Shown here piece after piece: positions 51,659 through 60,400 of a stretch of 64,000 nt of DNA. A model generated the notes under the pieces. It was not told where the DNA came from. It searched no databases and saw only the letters and a list, made by a program, of their open reading frames with translations. The translations under genes were made by a program, and so were the position numbers. The stretch is taken from positions 307,566 to 371,565 of the forward strand of contig NZ_WNXZ01000004.1 in assembly GCF_009733845.1 (NCBI RefSeq). The letters run 5' to 3'. Position 1 is the stretch's first letter. Every line of letters begins with the position of its first letter. This DNA is from Pseudactinotalea terrae (GTDB lineage Bacteria > Actinomycetota > Actinomycetes > Actinomycetales > Beutenbergiaceae).

Positions 51659-52471
51659 ATGAGCAGGGCACGCATGTGGTCGATCGTGGCGCTGAGCGCC
51701 GCGCTGATGGGCGGCGCAGCAGCGTGCGGCGACGCGCCGGGAGGTGACCCGACCGCCGGGTGCACCGACGAGACCCGCACCGCCGGTGCGCCCGGCGACG
51801 CCGAGCCCCTGCTGCTGTTCGGCGCCGGGGCCTACGCGCCGACCATCGTCTACGCCGACGGCGCCGTGGTCATCCCCGCGGCCGCGCTCGACCACCTCGG
51901 CACGGACGCCACCGGCTACCTGCGCCTGCCGATGATGGCGCCGGGCTTCTCCGGTGAGCAGCCCGGTGGCTTCGTGGCGGGCTGGCTCTCGGACTGCGAG
52001 CTCGAGGCGGTGATCGAGGCGGCCGAGCCGCTGTTCGACGGCGTCGACTTCGGGACGCCGCAGATCACCGATCACGCGAGCACGCCCTTCACCTTCGAGG
52101 GCACCGAGATCTCGCTGTACGCGTTCGACCGGGACGATCCGGGCGGCGGCGTCAGTGGCGCCCAGGCCCGGGCCCGCCAGGACCTCGCTGACCTGTGGAC
52201 GCTCGTCGAGGACGCCACCGAGCTCACAGGCGAGGTCGAGATCGACCGCGTGTTCGTGCACACCTACGTCTCGATCGATGACGGCGAGGTCACCGACTGG
52301 CCGCTCACGACACCGGTCTCGGAGATCGCGAGGCTCGGCTGCCTCACGGTCGACGACCCCGGCGACGTCGAGGCCGTGCTCGCGTGGCTGGACGGTCCGG
52401 GCAGCGACGACCTCCAGTGGCGGCTCACCGTGGTCGCGGCAGCACCGGGCGTGCGCGACTGCGCGGACTGA
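51659..52471 (+). CDS. putative lipoprotein of unknown function
   Basis: 270 residues with a signal peptide (MWSIVALSAALMGG) and lipobox AAAC, Cys near residue 23. The exported part is acidic, with four further Cys residues, including one pair in WLSDCELE and LGCLTVDD. No family is recognised. It is flanked by UspA and the convergent aldehyde dehydrogenase gene. Confidence 0.75.
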   Translation: MSRARMWSIVALSAALMGGAAACGDAPGGDPTAGCTDETRTAGAPGDAEPLLLFGAGAYAPTIVYADGAVVIPAAALDHLGTDATGYLRLPMMAPGFSGEQPGGFVAGWLSDCELEAVIEAAEPLFDGVDFGTPQITDHASTPFTFEGTEISLYAFDRDDPGGGVSGAQARARQDLADLWTLVEDATELTGEVEIDRVFVHTYVSIDDGEVTDWPLTTPVSEIARLGCLTVDDPGDVEAVLAWLDGPGSDDLQWRLTVVAAAPGVRDCAD

Positions 52472-52498
52472 ACCGCGCTCCGCCCAGCCGAGGCAACC

Positions 52499-54025
52499 TC
52501 ATCCGAAGTCGACACCTTGCGCGAGCGGCAGCTCGGTCGAGTAGTTGATCGTGTTGGTCGCGCGGCGCATGTAGGCGCGCCAGGCGTCCGAACCCGACTC
52601 CCGGCCGCCACCGGTGGTCTTCTCGCCGCCGAAGGCGCCGCCGATCTCGGCGCCGGAGGTGCCGATGTTGACGTTGACGATGCCGCAGTCGGAGCCGTCG
52701 GCGGCCATGAACCGCTCTGCCTCGCGCTGGTCGAGCGTGAAAATCGAGCTCGACAGCCCCTGTGGGACGGCGTTGTGCATCGCGATCGCCTCGTCGAGGT
52801 CGTCGTAGCTCATCACGTAGAGGATCGGCGCGAACGTCTCGCGGTGCACCACATCGGACTGCGCGGGCATCCGCACGAGCGCGGGGGAGACGTACGCGGC
52901 TCCGGCAGCGCCGTCCACGTCGACGGCCTCGCCGCCGACGACGATCTCGCCACCCTCGGCGCGCGCCTGCTCGAGGGAGGCCAGCATGCGCTCGCGGGAG
53001 GTCTGGTTGATGAGCGGGCCCACGAGCGTGCCCTCCTCGCGCGGGTCACCGATCGGCAGCTTCGCGTAGGCACGGCTCAGGCGCGCCACCACGTCGTCGA
53101 CGATCGAGCTGTGCACGATCAGCCGACGCAGCGAGGTGCAGCGCTGCCCGGCCGTGCCGACAGCCGAGAACACGATCCCGCGCACCGCGAGATCGAGGTC
53201 GGCCGACGGCGCGACGATCGCCGCGTTGTTACCGCCCAGCTCCAGCAGCGACCGCCCGAACCGTGCCGCCACGACCGGGCCCACCTCGGCGCCCATGCGC
53301 TCGGAGCCGGTGGCCGAGAGCAGGGCGACGTCGCGGTTGGCGACCAGCGCCTCGCCCGCCTCGCGAGCACCGAGCACGACGGCGGAGACACCCTCGGGTG
53401 CGCCCGCCTCGGCGAGCGCGCGGTCGAGCAGGGCCGCGCTCGCCAGTGCGGTGAGCGGCGCCATCTCCGAGGGCTTCCACACCACGGTGTCACCGCACAC
53501 GAGCGCGATCGCGGTGTTCCACGCCCACACGGCCGCCGGGAAGTTGAACGCCGAGATCACACCGACCACGCCGAGCGGGTGCCAGGTCTCCATCAACCGG
53601 TGGCCGGGGCGCTCCGAGGGCATCGTCTGGCCGTAGAGCTGCCGCGACAGGCCGACCGCGAAGTCGCAGACGTCGATCATCTCCTGGATCTCGCCCAGCG
53701 CCTCGGCGGTGATCTTGCCGGCCTCGAGGGTCACGAACGAGGCGAGGTCCTCCTTGTGCTCGCGGAGCAGGTCACCCCACGCCTTGACGACGGCGCCGCG
53801 AGCCGGGGCCGGCACCGTGCGCCAGGTGGTGAAGGCCGCCTTGGCGCGCGCGACGACGGCGTCCACCTCGGCCGCTCCCGCCTGCGGGAGCGTCGCGATG
53901 ACGTCCCCGGACAAGGGCGAGCGGACCTCGAAGGAGGCTCCGCCGTCGGGAACGGCGGGAAGCTCGACGCCGAGGCTCGCGAGAGCCTCGGCGGCTGCGG
54001 TACGGACATCGGTGGTGGCGGTCAT
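52499..54025 (-). CDS. ALDH7-type aldehyde dehydrogenase, probable piperideine-6-carboxylate/aminoadipate-semialdehyde dehydrogenase
   Basis: 508 residues from the ATG at 54025 (AAGGAG upstream). The catalytic Cys296 lies in TAGQRCTSLRR and Glu262 in LLELGGNNAA. MPSERPGHRLMETWHPLG and ISAFNFPAAVWAWN are characteristic of the antiquitin/ALDH7 group, which oxidises alpha-aminoadipic semialdehyde in lysine catabolism. The HglS gene lies 91 bp upstream on the same strand, strongly supporting a lysine degradation role. It converges with the lipoprotein gene. Confidence 0.9.
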   Translation of the reverse strand: MTATTDVRTAAAEALASLGVELPAVPDGGASFEVRSPLSGDVIATLPQAGAAEVDAVVARAKAAFTTWRTVPAPARGAVVKAWGDLLREHKEDLASFVTLEAGKITAEALGEIQEMIDVCDFAVGLSRQLYGQTMPSERPGHRLMETWHPLGVVGVISAFNFPAAVWAWNTAIALVCGDTVVWKPSEMAPLTALASAALLDRALAEAGAPEGVSAVVLGAREAGEALVANRDVALLSATGSERMGAEVGPVVAARFGRSLLELGGNNAAIVAPSADLDLAVRGIVFSAVGTAGQRCTSLRRLIVHSSIVDDVVARLSRAYAKLPIGDPREEGTLVGPLINQTSRERMLASLEQARAEGGEIVVGGEAVDVDGAAGAAYVSPALVRMPAQSDVVHRETFAPILYVMSYDDLDEAIAMHNAVPQGLSSSIFTLDQREAERFMAADGSDCGIVNVNIGTSGAEIGGAFGGEKTTGGGRESGSDAWRAYMRRATNTINYSTELPLAQGVDFG

Positions 54026-54054
54026 GGTGGGAGTCTCCTTCACGAGTTGCGTGA

Positions 54055-54097
54055 GTGCGCACATCGCCGGTCAGTGCGCACGGTGCGAAGTGCGCAC
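54055..54097 (-). promoter_or_regulatory. three GTGCGCAC palindromes upstream of ALDH7
   Basis: The perfect octamer palindrome GTGCGCAC occurs at 54055-54062, 54074-54081 and 54090-54097 (spacing 19 and 16). All are within 75 bp of the dehydrogenase start, between it and HglS. This suggests a cooperative operator for an unidentified regulator. Confidence 0.55.
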
Positions 54098-54116
54098 TCA
54101 CCGTGCATGTACGCGC

Positions 54117-55475
54117 TCACGGCGAGGGAATGCCCGGGTGGGCGGCGCGCAGGTCGTCGAGCGAGGCCTGCTGCTGAGCGGCGTAGAGATCGAACGGGTC
54201 GAAGAGGTCGCGCCCGAGGGCGCCGGCCATCCAGTCGGCATCGAGCGCGGTGGCCTCCTGGGTGGTGTCCTTGGCGCCGTCGGAGGTCAGGTTGGACTGG
54301 AAGATCCCCGCTGCGCTCGCCGGGAGGAAGTCCTCGTAGACGATCGGCGTGCGGGTCGTGGTGCCCGCCTCGTCGAGCGCATAGGTGAAGTAGGCGAGGC
54401 CCTGTTCCGCGAGGCCGTCCTCTCCTGTCGGGAAGTCGCGGCGCCAGAGCTCGCGGAGGACCTCCTGCCGGCCCTCGGCGGTGGCGACACCACGCTCCGC
54501 GTACAGCTGCTTCGCCTCGACGATCGCGCGGTCGTAGATGTCGCGGCCGGCGCGGGTGAGCGCGATGCCGCGCGCCTCCACCTCGCCGAAGCGCACACGC
54601 AGCGAGTCCTGCGAGATCGAGCCATCCGGCATCCGGAAGGTGCGCGGCTCGGCGAGGGCACGGAACGAGGTCTGCCGCAGCAGCACATCCGGGCCCTCCC
54701 AGCGAGGCGGGCCCTGGATGTCGTCGATCATCGTGATGCCGCGGGCCTCCATGCGCTCGTAGAGGGCGTCGATGTCGAGCACGCGCGGCGTGAGGTGGTT
54801 GATGTGGGTGGAGCTCACACCGCCGATATCAGCCGCGACCGCGCTGACCCTCTCGAGCTCGTCATACCAGGCGCGGTCGACCGGCTCGGGCGAGAGCTCG
54901 AAGACCGCGGTGGCGAGCTCGAGGAACCGCTGGGCCTGCTCGTGCGCGAGGCCGCGGTCGGCCTCGGCGCGGTCGGCCAGCTCCAGCAGCTCGGGGCCGA
55001 AGATCTCGCGCTGGGCGAGGAAGGTCTCCAGGCGCTGCTGCAGATCCTCGCTGAAGAAGCGCCGGTCGCTGGGCGTGATCACGGAGGTGAACACCCGGAA
55101 CGGGTTACGGGCGAGCTCCTCGGGCTCGATCGGACGGAACGCCGTCGAGACCACCGGCACCGCCGAGGTGGCGGCCTCGCGAAGGTCGTAGAAGCCGACC
55201 GGGTGCATGCCGATCGCGCCGAACACCCGCGCCACCTGCTGCATCTCGGTGGGGGTGCCCAGCCGGATCGCGCCGTGCCGCTCGGCCGTGACGCGGTCGA
55301 TGGTGCCGAGGCGCTGCGCGGCGTCCGCGTCCTGCGCCATCACGTCGGCGTTGACCTCGTGGCTGACCTCGAGCAGCGTCGTGTACGCGGGCACCTCGGT
55401 GCCGTACATGTCCGAGAGGCTGCGGGCGAACGCAGCCCGCAGCTGCCACTGCTCCACGAACCCGCGCTGGTTCAT
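54117..55475 (-). CDS. hglS: 2-oxoadipate dioxygenase/decarboxylase (DUF1338, HglS)
   Basis: 452 residues from the ATG at 55475. LLEVSHEVNADV gives the first metal His, THINHLTPRVLDID the second His region, and a later Glu-containing IVYEDFLP completes the likely Fe ligands of the VOC-like HglS fold. HglS converts 2-oxoadipate to D-2-hydroxyglutarate with O2 in lysine catabolism. The adjacent ALDH7 enzyme would make 2-aminoadipate. The aminotransferase that links them is not in the window. The in-frame extension to 55637 crosses the regulatory palindrome and was rejected. Confidence 0.9.
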   Translation of the reverse strand: MNQRGFVEQWQLRAAFARSLSDMYGTEVPAYTTLLEVSHEVNADVMAQDADAAQRLGTIDRVTAERHGAIRLGTPTEMQQVARVFGAIGMHPVGFYDLREAATSAVPVVSTAFRPIEPEELARNPFRVFTSVITPSDRRFFSEDLQQRLETFLAQREIFGPELLELADRAEADRGLAHEQAQRFLELATAVFELSPEPVDRAWYDELERVSAVAADIGGVSSTHINHLTPRVLDIDALYERMEARGITMIDDIQGPPRWEGPDVLLRQTSFRALAEPRTFRMPDGSISQDSLRVRFGEVEARGIALTRAGRDIYDRAIVEAKQLYAERGVATAEGRQEVLRELWRRDFPTGEDGLAEQGLAYFTYALDEAGTTTRTPIVYEDFLPASAAGIFQSNLTSDGAKDTTQEATALDADWMAGALGRDLFDPFDLYAAQQQASLDDLRAAHPGIPSP

Positions 55476-55612
55476 CCGACCCTCTCTCTCGTGGCGAACG
55501 CGCGGCTCGTGCTGCTCTCCCGTGGGGAGCAGCACATCGTCCGCGCTCGGCACTCCGTGCGGCACCTGGTGCCCCTCCGGCACCGGCGCTCGTGCGCCAT
55601 TCTGCACCGTTG

Positions 55613-55627
55613 GTCCACCATGTGGAC
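55613..55627 (-). promoter_or_regulatory. GTCCACCATGTGGAC palindrome upstream of hglS
   Basis: A perfect inverted repeat (GTCCAC/GTGGAC) lying 138 bp upstream of the HglS start. It is flanked by TGGT and ACCA-like extensions. A GntR- or LysR-type operator is possible. Confidence 0.4.
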
Positions 55628-55686
55628 ACCATGCCACGGGTCGGTCGTCGGCGTCTCAGCCGCCGGTCGTGGCGAGGCGGCGGGGG

Positions 55687-56085
55687 TCAGCGGTCGAGAT
55701 AGAGGCAGAACGGGTGGCCGTCGGGATCGAGGAGCACACGGACATCCTCTTGCGGCTGGAAGTCCGCGAGCTCGGCGCCGATGTCGAGGGCGTCCGCCAC
55801 CGCGCCGTCGAGGTCGGTGACCCCGATGTCGAGATGCATCTGCATCTGCTGGGTGCCCGGCTCACCCGGCCAGACGGGCCGCACGTGGGCCTCCTCGAGC
55901 TGGAACGCGAGGTTGCTGGAGATTCCTCTGCCCTCGCGGTCGCGCATCCCCATCGTCACCCAGGTGGGGTCGGCGATGGAGATCTCCCAGCCGAGCAGGC
56001 GTTCGTAGAAGCGGGCGAGGGCCACCGGGTCCGGGCTGCCGAGCACGGTCCCGACCCAGGACGTGAGCCCGCGGATACCAGCCAT
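55687..56085 (-). CDS. VOC (glyoxalase/bleomycin-resistance) family protein
   Basis: 132 residues with the paired beta-alpha-beta-beta-beta modules: SPDPVALARFYERLLGWEI and later HLDIGVTDLDGAVADALDIG, ending VLLDPDGHPFCLYL. Metal-ligand positions include His in MQMHLDI and a Glu earlier. The substrate is unknown. It lies 4 bp after the TRIC gene, so they are co-transcribed. Confidence 0.88.
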   Translation of the reverse strand: MAGIRGLTSWVGTVLGSPDPVALARFYERLLGWEISIADPTWVTMGMRDREGRGISSNLAFQLEEAHVRPVWPGEPGTQQMQMHLDIGVTDLDGAVADALDIGAELADFQPQEDVRVLLDPDGHPFCLYLDR

Positions 56086-56089
56086 CGCC

Positions 56090-56713
56090 TCAGGCTACGT
56101 CGCGAGCGCGCGGCGCGGGGGCCGTCCAACCACGCCAGAGCGCGAGCAGCCTCACCACCACGATCGCCGCCCCAGCAGCCACCACGACGGCGCCACCTCC
56201 GACGGCTGCCGCCTCGGCGGCCACGATCAGAGCGCAGCCCAGCACCGCGGGCACGACGTACAGCTTGGTGTCGCGGCGCAGCACCGAGGGGATCTCGCCG
56301 GCCAGCACGTCCCGCAGGACCCCGCCGGCCACACCACCGACGGTGCCGACGAGCACCGACTCCAACGGTCCCAGCCCGCTCTGCAGCGCGATCGTGGTGG
56401 AGCCGGCGCAGAACAGCCCCAGGCCCACGGCGTCACAGCTCAGCACCGCCCGCCGCAACCGGTCCACCGCACCGTGGAAGAAGAACACGATCGCGGTCGC
56501 GACCGCCACGATCAGCCACCACCACGGGTTCCTCAGAGCCGCCGGTGGCAACCCGAGCAGGATGTCGCGCGTGAGACCGCCACCCACCGCGGTCACGGCC
56601 GCCAGCACGAACATCCCGATGACGTCCATGTGCTTGCGCACGGCCATCAGGGCCCCCGAGAGCGCGAACGCGAAGATCCCGATGCCCGTGAGGGCCGCCT
56701 CTACCGTTGACAC
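56090..56713 (-). CDS. TRIC (UPF0126) family cation channel
   Basis: 207 residues with seven hydrophobic segments in two repeats, from a GTG at 56713. The family marks are ALSGALMAVRKHMDVIGMFV and AVGGGLTRDILLG in the first repeat, and GTVGGVAGGVLRDVLAGEIP in the second. Prokaryotic TRIC proteins form trimeric K+/cation channels. It is the first gene of a two-gene operon with the VOC protein. Confidence 0.93.
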   Translation of the reverse strand: MSTVEAALTGIGIFAFALSGALMAVRKHMDVIGMFVLAAVTAVGGGLTRDILLGLPPAALRNPWWWLIVAVATAIVFFFHGAVDRLRRAVLSCDAVGLGLFCAGSTTIALQSGLGPLESVLVGTVGGVAGGVLRDVLAGEIPSVLRRDTKLYVVPAVLGCALIVAAEAAAVGGGAVVVAAGAAIVVVRLLALWRGWTAPAPRARDVA

Positions 56714-56814
56714 GGGACCCAGTCTGCTGGGTCCGCAGGGTGCGGATGGGTGCGTGCGCCGGGCAAGTGCGACACCATGAGCTCCACCACCCACGTCGTG
56801 GCAAGGTTGTCACC

Positions 56815-57969
56815 ATGCCGACAGCGATCGTGGCGGGCGGTGGTATCGCCGGGCTGGCCTCGGCGCTCGCGCTCACGCAGCAGGGGTGGCGGGTCACGGT
56901 GCTCGAACGTGCAGCCGTGCTGGGCGAGGTGGGCGCCGGGGTGGCGCTCGCGCGCAACGGCGTGGCCTCGCTGCAGGCCCTGGGGTTCGACGACGGCGCG
57001 ATCGCCTCGATCGGCACCCTCAGCCGGGCAGGGGGCACCTTCGACCTGCGGGGCCGCCCGATCCTCGCGCTCTCCGAGGACGTCGACGGCGTCACGATGC
57101 GCGGTGTCCACCGCGCCCGCCTGCACGGTGCCCTCCTCGAGCGCGTGCAGGAGCGAGGCGTCGACCTGATCACCGGCGCACAGGTGACGAGTCCGGTCCC
57201 GGGTGTCCCGGGCGGTGCGCAGGCCGAGGTGACCGCCGACGGCATCACCTACCGCGCCGACCTCCTGGTCGCTGCCGACGGCGTGAACAGCGCCGTGCGT
57301 GCAGCGCTCGCTCCCGTGCCGCAGCCGGTCTACTCGGGCTACTCGAGCTGGCGTGCGGTGCTCGACCACACATTGGACCCGCCCGTGCTCACGCAGTACT
57401 GGGGGCCGCACGCTGAGCTCGGCACGATGCCGATCGACGACGATCGCACCTACTGGTACGGCTACGTGAAGATGCCCCAGGGCACGCTGCTGCTGGACGA
57501 GCACCTGGCCGCGAGCGAGCGGTTCGCCGACTGGGCCTCGCCCGTGCGCCAGATCATCGCGGCCACCCCGCCGGGCGCCGTCATGCGTCACGACGTGTTC
57601 CACCTGCCCGGCGGCATGGCGCGCTACCACCACGGCCGCGTGGTGGCGGTCGGCGACGCCGCGCACGCCATGCTGCCCACCATGGGCCAGGGCGTCGCGA
57701 CCGCGCTCGAGGACGGGATCTGCGTGGGCAAGCTCGTCGGGGAGCCGGTGGCGGCCGGCGGCGACCTGGCGACCGCGCTCGCCGACTACGACGCCGCGCG
57801 TCGCCCACGATGCCGGACCATCGCCCGCTCGGCGCTGGCCTCGGCCATCGCCGGCTCCCACCTGGGCCCAGGGCTCCAGGGTGTCCGCAACGCGCTGATG
57901 CGGCTCACTCCCCGCAGCGCGATCTCTCGAGGCGCCGACGCCGTGATGGGCTGGACCCCGCCCGTCTGA
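56815..57969 (+). CDS. FAD-dependent aromatic-type monooxygenase
   Basis: 384 residues from the ATG at 56815. GGGIAGLASALALTQQGW binds the ADP of FAD, LLVAADGVNSAVRAAL is the DG fingerprint, and VVAVGDAAHAMLPTMGQG the GD motif of PHBH-type hydroxylases. RVTVLERAAVLGEVGAGVAL fits salicylate or 3-hydroxybenzoate hydroxylase-like enzymes. The substrate is not predictable. It stands alone, divergent from TRIC. Confidence 0.9.
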   Translation: MPTAIVAGGGIAGLASALALTQQGWRVTVLERAAVLGEVGAGVALARNGVASLQALGFDDGAIASIGTLSRAGGTFDLRGRPILALSEDVDGVTMRGVHRARLHGALLERVQERGVDLITGAQVTSPVPGVPGGAQAEVTADGITYRADLLVAADGVNSAVRAALAPVPQPVYSGYSSWRAVLDHTLDPPVLTQYWGPHAELGTMPIDDDRTYWYGYVKMPQGTLLLDEHLAASERFADWASPVRQIIAATPPGAVMRHDVFHLPGGMARYHHGRVVAVGDAAHAMLPTMGQGVATALEDGICVGKLVGEPVAAGGDLATALADYDAARRPRCRTIARSALASAIAGSHLGPGLQGVRNALMRLTPRSAISRGADAVMGWTPPV

Positions 57970-57976
57970 GGTGTGG

Positions 57977-58085
57977 TCGGGCACGAGGCGGGCACGTGAT
58001 GACGCCCGATCGGGCATGAACTTCCGTGACCAGGTGCCCGATCCGCCGTCGGGAATGCCCGAGATCAGGCAAGAATCGGGCATCC
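57977..58085 (+). promoter_or_regulatory. cluster of TGCCCGA half-sites, probable DeoR operator
   Basis: In 110 bp there are TCGGGCA (57977), the palindrome GCCCGATCGGGC (58004-58015), GTGCCCGATCC (near 58034), TGCCCGAGATCAGGCA (58056-58071) and AATCGGGCA (58074). The repeated half-site is TGCCCGATC. They lie just upstream of the promoter and the DeoR gene, so autoregulation is likely. Confidence 0.6.
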
Positions 58086-58103
58086 GGCGAGGGGCAATCC
58101 CAC

Positions 58104-58132
58104 TTGGGTTGTGCCCGGGGCCGGGCTACAAC
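58104..58132 (+). promoter_or_regulatory. promoter of the polyol operon
   Basis: TTGGGT (58104-58109) and TACAAC (58127-58132) are 17 bp apart, 46 bp before the DeoR start. The operator cluster lies immediately upstream. Confidence 0.6.
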
Positions 58133-58178
58133 TGGGGGTGAGCGTTGACGCCCGACCCCCGACGAAGTGGAGGCAGCG

Positions 58179-58952
58179 ATGCCTGATCAGGCAGGCGACG
58201 CCCGCCGAGCAGCCATCCTCGCCCAGGCTCGCGAGGAAGGGTCTGTCGCGGTAGCCGAGCTCTCGGCGACGCTCTCGGTGGCCACCGAGACCGTGCGCCG
58301 CGACCTGCGGGCACTGGTCGACGCCGGGCTCCTGCGACGCACCCACGGCGGTGCGAAGCCGGTGGAGGGCGCGGGGTTCGAGACTGCCCTCTCGCACCGC
58401 GCGACCTCGATGCTGCCGGAGAAGCAGCGCATCGCCGAGGCCGCGCTGGACGAGCTCGGCAACGCCGAGTCCGTCTACATCGACGAGGGCTTCACGCCCG
58501 ACCTGGTGGCGCGTGGCCTCGGCAGGGTGGCCCGCCCGCTCGCGGTGGTGACCAACTCGCTCTCGGCGGCGCAGCACGTCGCCGAGTTCACCCAGCACAA
58601 CGTGTACATCCTGGGCGGCCGGGTGCGTGCCCGCACGCAGGCGTCGGTCGACGAGTGGGCGCTGCGGATGCTCCGGGAGTTCACCCTCGACGTCGCAGTC
58701 CTCGGCGCGAACGGCGTCAGCCACGAGCGCGGGCTCACCACACCGGACCCGGTGGTCGCCGCGGTCAAGCGCGCCGCCGTCGCCGCCTCGCACCGGCGCA
58801 TCTTCGCCGGCATCCACACGAAGTTCGGCGTGCGCAGCTTCGCGCACTTCGCCGACATCGCCGACTTCGAGGTCCTGATCACCGACACCGGCCTCAGCTC
58901 GACCGAGGCCCACCGACTCACCGCGCTCGGGCCGCGGGTCGTCCGCGTCTGA
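58179..58952 (+). CDS. DeoR family transcriptional regulator
   Basis: 257 residues from the ATG at 58179 (GGAGG upstream); a GTG at 58167 is an alternative. The HTH is AILAQAREEGSVAVAELSAT, then SVATETVRRDLRALVDAGLL and the RRTHGGA signature. The effector domain has VYIDEGFTPDLVARGL, VVTNSLSAAQHVAE and the sugar-phosphate-binding DVAVLGANGVSHERGLTTPD. It probably senses a polyol phosphate or related sugar phosphate. It is the first gene of the operon with the polyol importer and dehydrogenase. Confidence 0.93.
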   Translation: MPDQAGDARRAAILAQAREEGSVAVAELSATLSVATETVRRDLRALVDAGLLRRTHGGAKPVEGAGFETALSHRATSMLPEKQRIAEAALDELGNAESVYIDEGFTPDLVARGLGRVARPLAVVTNSLSAAQHVAEFTQHNVYILGGRVRARTQASVDEWALRMLREFTLDVAVLGANGVSHERGLTTPDPVVAAVKRAAVAASHRRIFAGIHTKFGVRSFAHFADIADFEVLITDTGLSSTEAHRLTALGPRVVRV

Positions 58953-59012
58953 AGGAGGTTCCGCCGCCCGCACCCCGTCCTGACGGCACAACGAAGTACG
59001 AGGAGACAGGGA

Positions 59013-60386
59013 ATGACGAGAAGATCCCAGGCACGACGGCGCTCGGTCGCCCTCGCGGGCATCGCCACCATGGCGCTCGCGGCGGGCTGCACCGCAGGGG
59101 CCGGAGGGTTCGACAGCTCGGAGCACTCGATCAACGTGCTGATGGTGAACAACCCGCAGATGATGGATCTGCAGGCACTCACCGCCGAGCACTTCACCGC
59201 CGAGACCGGCATCACCGTGAACTTCACGATCCTCCCGGAGAACGACCTGCGCGACAAGGCGTCCTCGGAGTTCGCCAACCAGGCGGGCCAGTACGACATC
59301 GCCACGCTGTCGAACTTCGAGATCCCGATCTACGGCCGCAACGGCTGGCTGACGCCGCTCAACCAGTACACCGACGTGGACTCCGAGTTCGACCAGGACG
59401 ATATCTTCCCGGCCGCCACCGACGCGCTGAGCGTCGACGGCACCATCTACGGGGAGCCGTTCTACGGCGAGTCCTCGTTCCTCATGTACCGCACCGACGT
59501 GTTCGAGGAGGCGGGTATCGAGATGCCCGATCGGCCCACGTGGGACGAGGTCGCCGAGGCGGCCGCCACCGTGGACGGCTCGCGCGACGACATGGCAGGT
59601 ATCTGCCTGCGCGGCCAGCCGGGCTGGGGGCAGGTGATCGCTCCGCTGACCACCGTCGTCAACACCTTCGGCGGCACCTGGTTCGAGGAGGACTGGACGC
59701 CCGGCGTCGACTCCCCGGAGTTCACCGAGGCGGTCCAGTTCTACGTCGACCTCGTGCGGGAGCACGGCGAGGCCGGTGCGCCGAGCGCCGGCTTCACCGA
59801 GTGCCTCAACGCGATGATCAGCGGCCAGGTGTCGATGTGGTACGACGCCACCTCGGCCGCCGGCAGCCTCGAGGCTGACGGGTCGCCGATCGCGGGGAAC
59901 GTCGGTTACGCGCAGGCCCCGGTCGTGGAGACCGACTCCTCCGGGTGGCTGTTCCTGTGGTCGTGGGCGATGCAGGCACGCATCGCCGAGGAGGACCCCG
60001 AGCGGGCAGCCGACGCATGGGAGTTCATCTCGTGGGCGTCCTCCGCCGAGTACGAGGCCCTCGTGGGCGAGCAGTACGGCTGGGAGCGTGCCCCGGCGGG
60101 CAAGCGGCAGTCGACCTACGACAACCCCGACTACCTCGAGGCAGCCGGCGCGTTCGCCGAGGCCACCCGCACCGCGATCCTCGAGGCGGACCCGAACAAC
60201 CCGGGCATCCAGCCACGCCCCGCGCCGGGGATCCAGTTCGTGGGCATCCCCGAGTTCACCGATCTCGGCACCAAGTTCAGCCAGTACGTCTCGAGCGCGA
60301 TCGCGGGCAGGACGTCCGTGCCCGACGCGGTCTCGCAGGGCCAGACGCTCGCTGAACGGGTCGCCGACACCTACCAGGACGACTGA
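59013..60386 (+). CDS. polyol-binding lipoprotein (SmoE type)
   Basis: 457 residues with lipobox AAGC (Cys near residue 27) after a basic, hydrophobic signal peptide. The mature part resembles sorbitol/mannitol-binding proteins: STLSNFEIPIYGRNGWL-like and EFISWASSAEYEALVGEQYGW, with TWFEEDWTP. It captures polyols for the following two permeases. It lies 60 bp after DeoR with AGGAGA upstream and is part of the same operon. Confidence 0.88.
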   Translation: MTRRSQARRRSVALAGIATMALAAGCTAGAGGFDSSEHSINVLMVNNPQMMDLQALTAEHFTAETGITVNFTILPENDLRDKASSEFANQAGQYDIATLSNFEIPIYGRNGWLTPLNQYTDVDSEFDQDDIFPAATDALSVDGTIYGEPFYGESSFLMYRTDVFEEAGIEMPDRPTWDEVAEAAATVDGSRDDMAGICLRGQPGWGQVIAPLTTVVNTFGGTWFEEDWTPGVDSPEFTEAVQFYVDLVREHGEAGAPSAGFTECLNAMISGQVSMWYDATSAAGSLEADGSPIAGNVGYAQAPVVETDSSGWLFLWSWAMQARIAEEDPERAADAWEFISWASSAEYEALVGEQYGWERAPAGKRQSTYDNPDYLEAAGAFAEATRTAILEADPNNPGIQPRPAPGIQFVGIPEFTDLGTKFSQYVSSAIAGRTSVPDAVSQGQTLAERVADTYQDD

Positions 60387-60400
60387 GGAAGGAGGACGTC

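Noticed and set aside
52517..54388. 623-codon plus-strand frame opposite ALDH7
   Set aside because: Antisense shadow; the minus strand holds the complete dehydrogenase with Cys296 and Glu262.
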